A stretch of 7,292 nt of DNA from Sphingomonadales bacterium (GCA_013298745.1 JAAFIT010000041.1:3819-11110); one strand, 5' to 3'; positions 1 through 6,185 are shown, counted from the first letter of the stretch. The notes: a model not told the origin generated them from the sequence alone. Translations and numbers: made by a program.

Positions 1-903
1 CCGGCGCGGAACGCCGCCACCGACATCGCCGCGATTGGCCGCGATCTGGGCAATCTGCAGAGCCTGCTGCCAATCCGGGGCGAAATTGTCCCAATCATAG
101 CCGAGACGGTTGATCATCTCGAGCGACAGATCCTGATAGTCATTTTCCTTGCGGTCGGTGAAGTTGACGAAACCGGTCAGGCTGCCACCGCCGGCAAAAT
201 CATAGACCGCCTTGGCATTGACCTGATGCGAGCGCTGGGTGCCGTCGCCCTTCCACTTCTTGGCATCGAGATAGGCGTAGGAAATCGAGCTGCGGAAACC
301 GCCGAGATCACCGGTATCGAGCCCGATATAGCCGCGAATGGTGTCATTCGAGCCATAGGTGAAGTTGCCGGCGACGCCCAGATTCTTGCCCGGATCGCGC
401 GAGGTGAATTCGATGGTGCCGCCGAGGTTGGAGGTGCTGGCGGTGCCGAGCGCGCCGGCGCCCTGGCTGACCTTCACGCTGCCGATATTATCGGAAATGA
501 TGGCGCGGCTGATGTGGAGACCGTTGGTGTTGCCATAGCTCATGTCGCCCAGCGGCACGCCATCGAGGGTGAAGCCGAGCTGGTTCTGGTTGAAGCCGCG
601 CAGCGAAATCCGCGTCGACCATTCATAGACGCCGAACGGATCGGCCGACTGGAAATTGACACCGGGGAGCTTCTGGATCGCGACGAACGGGCTCGACCCG
701 GCCACGGTCTGGCGCAGATCGACCTGGGTCACCTCGGCGACCTGGCGCACCTGGCCACGACCGAATACGACGATTTCGGCCTCTTCGTTCATCGCCAATT
801 GCGTCACCGCCGGCGATGGCGACGTGGTTTGCGCCTGCACCGACCCGGCAAGGCCAAGCGCGGTTCCAGCGAGAAGCAGGGTACGAACGGGAAGCAAGGA
901 CAT
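1..903 (-). CDS. TonB-dependent outer-membrane receptor, N-terminal 301 residues (3' end cut by window edge)
   Basis: The reading frame is open from the ATG at 903 to the left edge, so only signal peptide, plug and the first barrel strands are present. Residues 1-24 form a signal peptide (MSLLPVRT, a Leu/Ala/Gly core, then SVQA before Q25). A TonB-box-like EIVVFG lies at about 43-48. The plug follows (about 55-170), with the family-typical stretches LPGVNF, RISLRGF, FTLDGVPLGD and SNLGGTIEF. From about 175 alternating aromatic strands begin (FTYGSND, GYIGLDTG, SSISYAYLDA). Such receptors sit in the outer membrane and import scarce substrates (siderophores, sugars, cobalamin, nickel) with energy from TonB-ExbBD. 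The substrate cannot be told from this part. No transporter partner gene is visible, and the gene has its own 242-base upstream spacer, so it is probably transcribed separately. The ribosome binding site before 903 is weak. Confidence 0.95.
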   Translation of the reverse strand, partial: MSLLPVRTLLLAGTALGLAGSVQAQTTSPSPAVTQLAMNEEAEIVVFGRGQVRQVAEVTQVDLRQTVAGSSPFVAIQKLPGVNFQSADPFGVYEWSTRISLRGFNQNQLGFTLDGVPLGDMSYGNTNGLHISRAIISDNIGSVKVSQGAGALGTASTSNLGGTIEFTSRDPGKNLGVAGNFTYGSNDTIRGYIGLDTGDLGGFRSSISYAYLDAKKWKGDGTQRSHQVNAKAVYDFAGGGSLTGFVNFTDRKENDYQDLSLEMINRLGYDWDNFAPDWQQALQIAQIAANRGDVGGGVPRR

Positions 904-1145
904 GTGCGGTCACCAATCTGATTGCGGTGCCGCCCCTTCGCAGGCAATTGTGACATCTGCATTTGGCTTATGTTGCAATCAGGCTTCAATTCAACCTGTT
1001 GCCGCGCCGCAACATACGACAGTCGATCCGCCAAAAGCCTTAAGCGAGGTATCGAAACTGCAATCGTGCAGGGCAAGGCGCGCCATCAGATTTGGCGCAG
1101 CGCTGCTGCGAACAGCCGGTTCAAGCGATTACAAGGTGACCTTCC
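904..1145 (-). promoter_or_regulatory. Upstream region of the TonB receptor gene, with inverted repeat and possible promoter
   Basis: This 242-base stretch between the sbtB stop and the receptor start holds no convincing gene. It contains a perfect inverted repeat, TGTTGC-CGCGCC-GCAACA (997-1014), and another TGTTGC at 971-976. Just downstream, on the minus strand, TTGAAT (994-989) and ATAAGC (971-966) are 17 bases apart and could be -35 and -10 elements, though both match the consensus only partly. The repeat would abut the upstream side of the -35 box, a position more usual for an activator or a dual regulator. A short stem (1096-1110, 6-bp arms, 3-base loop) lies 36 bases beyond the sbtB stop but has no T-run. 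The promoter and operator are inferences from motif and position only. Confidence 0.3.
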
Positions 1146-1460
1146 TCAATCGAAACGCGTGCCGCGCACCACTTCCACATCGCTCGACAGCAGCAGCAGA
1201 TGATGGCTTTCGAGCAGGGGTGCCATCCGATCGATGAAGGCATCGGCGTGCTCGGCGCTGGTGATGGCGAGCAGCATCACCTTGGCGGTGGCGCCCGAGA
1301 GTTGATCATCGCGCCAGCGGCCGTGCGCACCGGCGCCGCCAGCGGTCGGCAGCAAGGTATAGTGCACGATGCCGGCTTCGGCGGCGATCCGGACGATCGC
1401 CGGGATCAACGGTTCATCGGCAAGGACTTCGATGCGGCGGCGGTGAATGGTGGCGGTCAT
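1146..1460 (-). CDS. sbtB: SbtB-like PII-family regulator of the SbtA transporter
   Basis: A 104-residue protein starting at the ATG at 1460, 8 bases after the sbtA stop codon, so translation is probably coupled. The frame stays open upstream to 1826, but that part lies antiphase inside sbtA and is not protein-like, so the short start was chosen. The pattern fits the PII-like SbtB fold: a first strand (IHRRRIEVLA), a helix (PLIPAIVRIAAEAGI), a strand leading into a Gly-rich loop where PII proteins have the T-loop (YTLLPTAGGAGAHGRWRD, about 34-51), then a second strand and helix (KVMLLAIT, EHADAFIDRMAPLL). SbtB trimers bind adenine nucleotides and control SbtA at the membrane. The chain ends at VVRGTRFD, without the Cys-containing C-terminal extension found in some cyanobacterial SbtB proteins. 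The adjacent sbtA strongly supports the call. Confidence 0.82.
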   Translation of the reverse strand: MTATIHRRRIEVLADEPLIPAIVRIAAEAGIVHYTLLPTAGGAGAHGRWRDDQLSGATAKVMLLAITSAEHADAFIDRMAPLLESHHLLLLSSDVEVVRGTRFD

Positions 1461-1468
1461 CGGGACAC

Positions 1469-2437
1469 TCAGGCTCGGAGCAAGGGATAAAGATGGGCGG
1501 CAAGCCAGCCATAATAGGCTATGCCGATGGTGAGGTTGAACGGAAAGGTCACCGCCAGGCTCATGCCGAGATAGAGGCCCGGATCGGCGGCGGGCAGCGC
1601 CAGGCGCATAACCGCCGGCACCGCAATGTAACTGGCGCTGCCGGCGAGGATTCCCAACGCCGCCGCAGAGCCCGCATCGAGACCGATTTCCATGCCGAGC
1701 ACGACCCCCAAGGTGCCGTTGAGCAACGGCAGCGCCAGCGCCAGCGCCGCGGTGCGCGCCGTCAACGCGCGCCGGTCCAGCAGGCGCCGCGCCGCGATCA
1801 GGCCCATATCGAGCAGGAACAGGCACAGCATGCCGCGAAACAGCACATCATAAACCGGCGCGATCGGTTCCAGTCCGGGTTTGCCGGCAACAAGGCCGAT
1901 CAGGAAGCTGCCGAGCAGCAGGATGACCGAGCCATTGAGGAAGGTTTCGTGCAGCAACCCACCGCGGGGCGCCAGATTGTCGCCGCCACTGCTGCGCGCC
2001 AACAAAAGCCCGGTGATGATGGCCGGTGTCTCCATCAACGCCAGCACGGCGACCATGAAACCGGCCGGCGCCATGCCGGCGTGGCGCAGGATTTCGGAGC
2101 CGGTGGCAAAGGTCACCACGCTGACCGAGCCATAATGCGCCGCCACGGCTGCGGCATTGATGCGATCGAGCCGCCCTACCCTGCGCAGCAGCCAGAACGC
2201 CGGCAATGGCAACAGGAACGACAGCATCAGCCCGGCGCCACCGGCGAGCAGCATGTCATGGGTAAAGCCGGTCTCCGCCACTTCGCCGCCACCGCGCAGG
2301 CCGATCGACATCATCAGATAGAGCGAAATGCCCTTGGCCACGGCTTCGGGAACGGCGAGATCCGACCGGACAAAGCCGGCCAGCGCGCCAAGCAGGAAAA
2401 ACAGCACAACCGGCTGCAAAAGGGCATCAATCGCCAT
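1469..2437 (-). CDS. sbtA: SbtA-family sodium-dependent bicarbonate transporter
   Basis: A 322-residue, very hydrophobic inner-membrane protein with about ten predicted helices in two similar halves. Hallmarks of the SbtA (DUF897) family are clear: GISLYLMMSIGLRGG near 36-50, AAHYGSVSVVTFATG at 99-113, LALMETPAIITGLLLA at 132-147, GSASYIAVPAVMRLALP at 266-282, and SLAVTFPFNLTIGI at 293-306. In cyanobacterial SbtA the two Gly/Ser/Ala turns in the 102-112 and 266-271 type segments form the bicarbonate and sodium site. The protein is somewhat shorter than typical cyanobacterial SbtA. The ATG at 2437 gives a start directly before the first helix, though its ribosome site is weak. sbtB follows 8 bases later. 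In a heterotroph the bicarbonate could feed biotin-dependent carboxylases, which is inference. A related anion as substrate cannot be excluded. Confidence 0.93.
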   Translation of the reverse strand: MAIDALLQPVVLFFLLGALAGFVRSDLAVPEAVAKGISLYLMMSIGLRGGGEVAETGFTHDMLLAGGAGLMLSFLLPLPAFWLLRRVGRLDRINAAAVAAHYGSVSVVTFATGSEILRHAGMAPAGFMVAVLALMETPAIITGLLLARSSGGDNLAPRGGLLHETFLNGSVILLLGSFLIGLVAGKPGLEPIAPVYDVLFRGMLCLFLLDMGLIAARRLLDRRALTARTAALALALPLLNGTLGVVLGMEIGLDAGSAAALGILAGSASYIAVPAVMRLALPAADPGLYLGMSLAVTFPFNLTIGIAYYGWLAAHLYPLLRA

Positions 2438-2546
2438 GCGACCCCGGCCTTGCGTTCCGTGATTTCAGGACGGTGCCTGCCCGCGCCGCTGCACGAACCC
2501 TAGGCAGGTGTCGGGTGACGCGCAAGGCCCGGCCAGTGCACGGCAA
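2438..2546 (-). promoter_or_regulatory. Possible sbtAB promoter with overlapping inverted repeat
   Basis: The 109-base gap between the 549-residue gene and sbtA contains TTGCGC (2525-2520) and TAGGGT (2502-2497) on the minus strand with a 17-base spacer, a plausible but imperfect sigma-70-type promoter. An inverted repeat, CCTGCC at 2476-2481 and GGCAGG at 2503-2508 with a 21-base gap, overlaps the -10 region and could be an operator. No T-tailed hairpin terminator for the preceding gene is seen. Support is motif and position only. Confidence 0.22.
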
Positions 2547-4196
2547 TCAGATGCCAAAGACCTTGAGCAGCGCATCGGCGGCGCCTTCCAACCCGCGCCG
2601 CATGCCCTTTCCGGCGCGGCCCGCCATTGGCGCTTCCTCGGCAATCAACACCCCCGACCCGGCGGCGATGCGATCCTTGAGCAACGGCTCGCGGCCGAAG
2701 AGATAGGGCACGAAGGTCTCGGTCCGCCCGGTCGAATAGGCGATGCCGGCGGAAAAGCCGATCAACTGGTCCTGCCCGATGCTGCGCCCGGCGAGCGCCG
2801 GCTCGATCCGCACGCCGCGGCCGCCGGTGAGGATGATTTCGGCGGGGCCGTGAAACACCAGAAAGCGCAATTGCCAGGTGAGCCACGCATTGAGCGTGCC
2901 TAGTCGCCAATGGCTGGTGATCCGCAGCGGCGTCGCGATCGGCTGCACCACCCCGGCGATGGCGCGGGGTTGCAGCACGGCGGCGCCGCCATCGGGCAGG
3001 GTGAGCAGCGCGACTTCGGCGAAGGGATCATGCGTTGCCGAAACGGTGACGATATCCCCCGGCTGGCCGCGGATACGGGTGAGGAAATAGAGCCCCGAAA
3101 ACAGGCTGCTGAGCGGGTGGCGCGCATCGAGCAGCCATTGCGTCGCTTTGGCGCCCGCAAGCGATACCGTCTGTTCGAAACCCTGCCGGACCAGCAATTC
3201 CTCGCCTTGCCTGAGCGAAATCGCCTTCGACACCGCCGAGCGCTCGGCGGGCAGCGGGATCGGTGCGGCGCTATCGAGCAACTGGATCGGCCGTTGCAGC
3301 ATCGCCAGCGGCGCCAGTACCCAATAGAAGACGGTGCGGATAGCGAAGGGCGTCAGGATGATCGCCACCAGCAACCAGAACGCCGGCCACAGCAGGTCGC
3401 CGATGCCCAGTCGTGCATACCAGCGCTCTGCCTCGCGCGCCGCGCTGGCTTCGAGCCGGGTCGCCTGTGTCGCGGCGGCGGTTTCGAGCGGCGCGAGATA
3501 GCGCTCCAGTTCGGCGACCGCGACCTTGGGCGTTGCCAGTTCGGCTATGTCGCCGAGCCTCTGGCGCGCCGCCACCAGAGTCGCGCGCGTGGCGCGATTG
3601 GTCGCCTGCCGTTCGGCATAGACCTCGGCGAGATCGCGCAATTGCAGGCCTTCGCGGATGTAGCGCTGCGGCGACAGCGTCGACGGCAGCGCAGCGATAT
3701 TGGCGTCGTCCGCCGCGATACGCGCATCGAGATCGGCAATCTGCCGATCAAGGCCGAGCGCCTTGCCGCGGCTTTCGACGTTGCGGCGAAGGGTGCCGAG
3801 GAAGGCGATTTCCTGCGACAGGGTTTCAACCCGGAAATCATGCTGAACGCTGGCGACAAGGGCCTGCTGAGGCGCGCTGAACAGATCGGCAGCGCGGGGG
3901 CGGCGGCGCACCAGTTCCTCGCGTTCAGCAGTCGCGGTGCGGATGCGCGCATCGATCGCGTCGAGCGACCGGCGCTGCGCGTCGTCAAGACCGGTGACTG
4001 CCTGTCCGCGCAGCTGCTCCAGATCGGCGGTCAGTTGGGCGCGGGCGCCTTCGATGCGCTCTATGGATGCCGAAACCTTGGCGGCTGATCCGGCTGCATT
4101 GCGATACTGGCCATAGACCGCCAACGCCGCGACAAGCAGAACGAACAGCAGAACATGCCGCCCCAGCCAGCCAAAGACTTTACCCAACACGCTCAC
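2547..4196 (-). CDS. Membrane protein of unknown function: coiled coil, central membrane segment, C-terminal beta-rich AIM24-like domain
   Basis: A 549-residue protein read from a GTG at 4196; no other start fits before the first membrane helix. Residues about 13-29 are a membrane helix (VLLFVLLVAALAVYG). Residues 40-260 are rich in Glu, Arg, Gln and Ala with long heptad-like helices, as in a coiled-coil stalk. A second hydrophobic block at about 266-300 (LLWPAFWLLVAIILTP, then a shorter hydrophobic run) spans the membrane once or twice. The C-terminal part, about 320-525, is beta-rich, with LRQGEELLVRQGF, FSGLYFLTRIRG, GQPGDIVTV, GGRGVRIEPALAG and GSGVLIAEEA. The order and spacing of these Gly-rich turns recall AIM24-type domains, but I could not confirm the family. 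With two membrane anchors, the coiled coil and the C-terminal domain probably lie on opposite or alternating sides of the inner membrane. The gene stands between a hairpin repeat and the sbtAB spacer, so it may be transcribed alone. Confidence 0.6.
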   Translation of the reverse strand: MSVLGKVFGWLGRHVLLFVLLVAALAVYGQYRNAAGSAAKVSASIERIEGARAQLTADLEQLRGQAVTGLDDAQRRSLDAIDARIRTATAEREELVRRRPRAADLFSAPQQALVASVQHDFRVETLSQEIAFLGTLRRNVESRGKALGLDRQIADLDARIAADDANIAALPSTLSPQRYIREGLQLRDLAEVYAERQATNRATRATLVAARQRLGDIAELATPKVAVAELERYLAPLETAAATQATRLEASAAREAERWYARLGIGDLLWPAFWLLVAIILTPFAIRTVFYWVLAPLAMLQRPIQLLDSAAPIPLPAERSAVSKAISLRQGEELLVRQGFEQTVSLAGAKATQWLLDARHPLSSLFSGLYFLTRIRGQPGDIVTVSATHDPFAEVALLTLPDGGAAVLQPRAIAGVVQPIATPLRITSHWRLGTLNAWLTWQLRFLVFHGPAEIILTGGRGVRIEPALAGRSIGQDQLIGFSAGIAYSTGRTETFVPYLFGREPLLKDRIAAGSGVLIAEEAPMAGRAGKGMRRGLEGAADALLKVFGI

Positions 4197-4205
4197 CCCA
4201 CGCGT

Positions 4206-4236
4206 TCAACTGGGGTCTGGGGCCAACGGCCCCAGC
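4206..4236 (-). repeat. Intergenic hairpin repeat, copy 1 (possible terminator of the sufE group)
   Basis: On the plus strand this reads TCAACTGGGGTCTGGGGCC (4206-4224), a 3-base loop AAC, and GGCCCCAGC (4228-4236). The stem CTGGGGCC/GGCCCCAG is 8 bp, perfect and almost all G/C. It starts 19 bases past the stop codon of the second thioesterase gene. The same sequence except for the loop occurs at 5619-5649. It could terminate transcription or stabilise mRNA ends, but on the minus strand it is followed by ACCCCAGTTGA rather than a T-run, so it is not a classic intrinsic terminator. It may be a dispersed palindromic repeat of this genome. Confidence 0.7.
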
Positions 4237-4254
4237 CGCCGGAGGCAACGATCC

Positions 4255-4692
4255 TCACCCAGGCCAATCGATAAGAAAGTTGATATTCGCCGCCGCAATC
4301 GGCCGGGCGCGTTCGAACTGCCAGGCGCGGGCCGAGACATTGGCGATGCGGCGGCCAAGCCGGGTGATTTCGGCGGCGGCATGGGTATCGACCGGCGTGC
4401 CTTCACGCATGAAATCGGTGGTGATGGTGATCGGGCGCAGCCGCGGCATCCGGCCATCATCGGGGAGTGCGACGATGATCGCCGCCAGCGAGGCCATTTC
4501 AAGGAGCCCGGCGAGCGTGCCGCCGTGCAAGCGACCGGGGGCACCGATGAGGCCGGGGGCGAAGGGCATCAGCAGCCGGGTTTCATCGTCGTCGCGTTCG
4601 AAGCTGAGGTTGAGCGCGCGGGCATAGGGCAGCATGTCGAGCCGGCCATGGCGATCGTGGCGCAGGGCGGTGGCAAGGGCGAGGCTGGTCAT
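4255..4692 (-). CDS. PaaI-type hotdog-fold acyl-CoA thioesterase (second of a pair)
   Basis: A 145-residue protein of the usual hotdog thioesterase length. The core motif is clear: LIGAPGRLHGGTLAGLLEMAS at about 48-68 has the HGG (56-58) that starts the central helix, and Glu65 lies where family members use Asp or Glu as the catalytic acid. The beta-sheet follows (PITITTDFMREGTPVDTHAAAEI and ANVSARAWQF). Such enzymes hydrolyse acyl- or aryl-CoA thioesters in the cytoplasm; the substrate cannot be read from the sequence. Its ATG at 4692 overlaps the stop of the preceding thioesterase gene in an ATGA, so it is translationally coupled. The ribosome site is weak, as expected for coupling. It is the last gene of the sufE group before the hairpin repeat. 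Confidence 0.87.
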   Translation of the reverse strand: MTSLALATALRHDRHGRLDMLPYARALNLSFERDDDETRLLMPFAPGLIGAPGRLHGGTLAGLLEMASLAAIIVALPDDGRMPRLRPITITTDFMREGTPVDTHAAAEITRLGRRIANVSARAWQFERARPIAAANINFLIDWPG

Positions 4693-5180
4693 GCGGCGGG
4701 AGTCGCGCTGCCGGAACCGGTGAACATAAAGGTGCCCGCCACGTGCGCGATCGGCTTTTCCGGGTCGCCGTCATGCGCGGCGCCGCGGACGAAGGCGATC
4801 TGGCGGGTCATCCGGTAACATTCGGCGCGGCCGATGATGGTGGCGCCGATTTCGGGGGCGCGCAGATAATCGAGCCGCAGATCGAGTGTCGCATGGGGTT
4901 CAAAGGCGCCGCGGCCGAGGATGGCGGCAAAACCGGCGACATTGTCCATCAACGAATAGACGGGGCCCGAGGCGAGGATGCCGTGATCGGGATCGGCGAG
5001 CAGATCGTCGCGCCACGGCATCGCCATCTGCAGCCAGTTGCCGCCATGGCTGTCGTAGCGGATGCCGAGCATGGCGAGGTGGGGAATTTCGTTGAGGAAG
5101 CGCGCGAAAAAGCGCTGCTGGCGGGCGGCGGCTTCTGCACTGCCATCGACGGGGCTGCTGTCGGTGGGAAAGTCGCTCAT
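4689..5180 (-). CDS. PaaI-type hotdog-fold thioesterase (first of a pair)
   Basis: A 163-residue protein with a hydrophilic N-terminus and a hotdog core: LAMLGIRYDSHGGNWLQMAMPW (about 35-56), the central helix region GILASGPVYSLMDNVAGFAAI (67-87), then strands ATLDLRLDYLRAP, ATIIGRAECYRM and HVAGTFMFTG. Asp79 in SLMDNVAG matches the catalytic acid of PaaI-type enzymes, but the usual HGG before the helix is replaced by SGP (71-73). The next gene keeps HGG and has Glu in place of Asp, so the two may form a mixed oligomer; that is inference. The ATG at 5180 overlaps the sufE stop in an ATGA, with GAGG just upstream as a possible ribosome site. The substrate is unknown, and the altered motif leaves its activity uncertain. 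Confidence 0.85.
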   Translation of the reverse strand: MSDFPTDSSPVDGSAEAAARQQRFFARFLNEIPHLAMLGIRYDSHGGNWLQMAMPWRDDLLADPDHGILASGPVYSLMDNVAGFAAILGRGAFEPHATLDLRLDYLRAPEIGATIIGRAECYRMTRQIAFVRGAAHDGDPEKPIAHVAGTFMFTGSGSATPAA

Positions 5181-5587
5181 GCCGCCTCGCGCGCCAGATC
5201 GCCGATGCGCGCCACCATCGAAGCGAGGCCCTGGGTGCGGTTGGAGGACAGATGTTTTGACAGGCCGAGCGCATCGAGCCGGCAGCGGATGGCGGCGGTG
5301 TCGATCTCGGCCGGGTGGCGGCCATCGGCGAGCAACAGCACCAGCGCCACCAGCCCCTTGACGATGGCGGCATCGCTGTCGGCGGCGAAGCGCAGCACAT
5401 CGCCATCATGGCGGGTGTGGAGCCAGACCTGCGAGGCGCAGCCGCGCACGCGGGTGGCATCGGTTTTCAGCGCATCGGGCATCGCAGGCAGGGCGCGGCC
5501 CAGATCGATCAGCAACCGGTAACGGTCGTCCCAATCCTCAAGCGCCTCGAATTCGGCCTCGACATCATCAAAAGTCGCAATCGTCAT
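5177..5587 (-). CDS. sufE: SufE-family cysteine desulfurase sulfur acceptor
   Basis: A 136-residue protein of normal SufE length. The signature region is complete: DWDDRYRLLIDLGRALP at about 18-34, RVRGCASQVWL at 46-56 with Cys50 as the sulfur-accepting residue, the helix IVKGLVALVLLLADGRHP at 75-92, and LGLSKHLSSNRTQGLASMV near 107-125. SufE takes persulfide sulfur from SufS and passes it on for iron-sulfur cluster assembly in the cytoplasm. No sufS or sufBCD gene is in the window, so this is a stand-alone sufE, coupled instead to two thioesterase genes by ATGA overlaps. The ATG at 5587 has no good ribosome site. Only 31 bases separate it from the hairpin repeat upstream, so either the promoter lies in that short gap or transcription reads through from the psp group. 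Confidence 0.95.
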   Translation of the reverse strand: MTIATFDDVEAEFEALEDWDDRYRLLIDLGRALPAMPDALKTDATRVRGCASQVWLHTRHDGDVLRFAADSDAAIVKGLVALVLLLADGRHPAEIDTAAIRCRLDALGLSKHLSSNRTQGLASMVARIGDLAREAA

Positions 5588-5618
5588 GGCTGCGGTTTGC
5601 GGCGTCGCCGCGGTCGGG

Positions 5619-5649
5619 TCAACTGGGGTCTGGGGCCACAGGCCCCAGC
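5619..5649 (-). repeat. Intergenic hairpin repeat, copy 2 (possible terminator of the psp group)
   Basis: Plus-strand TCAACTGGGGTCTGGGGCC (5619-5637), loop ACA, GGCCCCAGC (5641-5649). Apart from the loop it is identical to the copy at 4206-4236, with the same orientation relative to the genes. Its stem (5630-5648) begins only 6 bases beyond the stop of the last small membrane protein gene, so it closes the psp-like gene group. It lacks a T-run on the transcribed strand. Confidence 0.7.
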
Positions 5650-5654
5650 AGCGC

Positions 5655-5897
5655 CTAGAAATCCACGCCGGCGGCGATGGCTTCCAACTTGCGGATGCGT
5701 TCCTTCAGATCAGCGAGATCGATGCGCTGGCCGATGGCGGGCAGATCGGCATCGGCATTGCGCGTCTTGTCGAGCGCGAGCTCCTGCGCACGCAGCCGCA
5801 GCCATCCGGCCCAGCCCCAGGCGGCAAAGCCGCCGACAAGGCCGATACCGGCAAGACTGGCGGTGCTGAGCACCAGGAGCGATTCAAGCGGGGGCAT
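5655..5897 (-). CDS. Small single-span membrane protein at the end of the psp group
   Basis: An 80-residue protein with the best ribosome site in the window, AAGGAGGA (5910-5903), 5 bases before the ATG at 5897. Residues about 7-33 are a Gly/Ala/Leu/Trp-rich membrane helix, followed by a basic stretch WLRLRAQEL that should mark the cytoplasmic side. The tail DLKERIRKLEAIAAGVDF is a short amphipathic helix. KERIRKLEAIA resembles NERIQVLERLA of the gene before it, but the TD and RLxxEIDxL parts are absent, so it may be a worn or truncated relative of the PspB-like series or an unrelated small protein. It lies 27 bases after the preceding stop codon, in line with one operon. The specific function is unknown. 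Confidence 0.55.
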   Translation of the reverse strand: MPPLESLLVLSTASLAGIGLVGGFAAWGWAGWLRLRAQELALDKTRNADADLPAIGQRIDLADLKERIRKLEAIAAGVDF

Positions 5898-5924
5898 GGT
5901 CGTCCTCCTTCTCTTGGGTTCGAA

Positions 5925-6185
5925 CTATTGATTCTTCAGGCTGTCGATCTCGTCCGACAGGCGCTTGGCCGGATCGGTGGCGAGGCGTTCGAGCACCTGG
6001 ATACGCTCGTTGAGGCGGTTGACTTCGTTGCGCAGCCGGGCCGCCTCGGCCACGGCCTTGCTGTCGTCCTGAACATCGCCGGCCAGCGCCTGCATGCGGC
6101 TGCGCTTGCCCTGCATCCGGCCGGACAGCACCTTGCCGATGGTGACAATCGCCACGATCATCACAACCATTTCAAAGGGGTTCAT
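5925..6185 (-). CDS. PspB-like small membrane coiled-coil protein (fourth in tandem series)
   Basis: An 86-residue protein. Residues 5-20 form a short N-terminal membrane helix (EMVVMIVAIVTIGKVL). A basic stretch follows (GRMQGKRSRMQ), then a coiled coil from about 40 (KAVAEAARLRNEVNRLNERIQ). It ends in the shared module: VLERLATD at 64-71 and RLSDEIDSL at 75-83. This layout is that of PspB, an inner-membrane protein whose cytoplasmic coil works with PspC to control PspA in envelope stress. It lacks the GYPLE segment of the first and third members. The ATG at 6185 has GAGAG 7 bases upstream, and the gap from the preceding gene is 38 bases. The PspB relation rests on layout, module and neighbouring PspC; the role is inferred. 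Confidence 0.68.
   Translation of the reverse strand: MNPFEMVVMIVAIVTIGKVLSGRMQGKRSRMQALAGDVQDDSKAVAEAARLRNEVNRLNERIQVLERLATDPAKRLSDEIDSLKNQ

Noticed and set aside
226..921. Plus-strand open frame of 231 codons at the left end
   Set aside because: It is antisense to the TonB receptor, whose signal peptide and plug motifs define the coding strand.
1096..1110. Short hairpin CGCAGC-GCT-GCTGCG after sbtB as an intrinsic terminator
   Set aside because: The stem is only 6 bp and is followed by CCAAATCTG on the transcribed strand, with no T-run; such stems arise often in GC-rich DNA.
1461..1826. N-terminal extension of the SbtB frame to 1826
   Set aside because: The extra part lies out of frame inside sbtA and is Arg/Gly/Ala-rich; the ATG at 1460 gives a normal SbtB length and sits 8 bases after the sbtA stop.
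1493..2503. Long plus-strand open frame of 336 codons
   Set aside because: It is antisense to sbtA, whose transporter motifs are unmistakable; its product is a Gln/Arg/His-rich string with no fold signal.
2910..4088. Long plus-strand open frame of 392 codons
   Set aside because: It lies wholly antisense to the 549-residue gene, is rich in Arg, Gln and Gly with no domain pattern, and reflects the GC bias that keeps antisense frames open.
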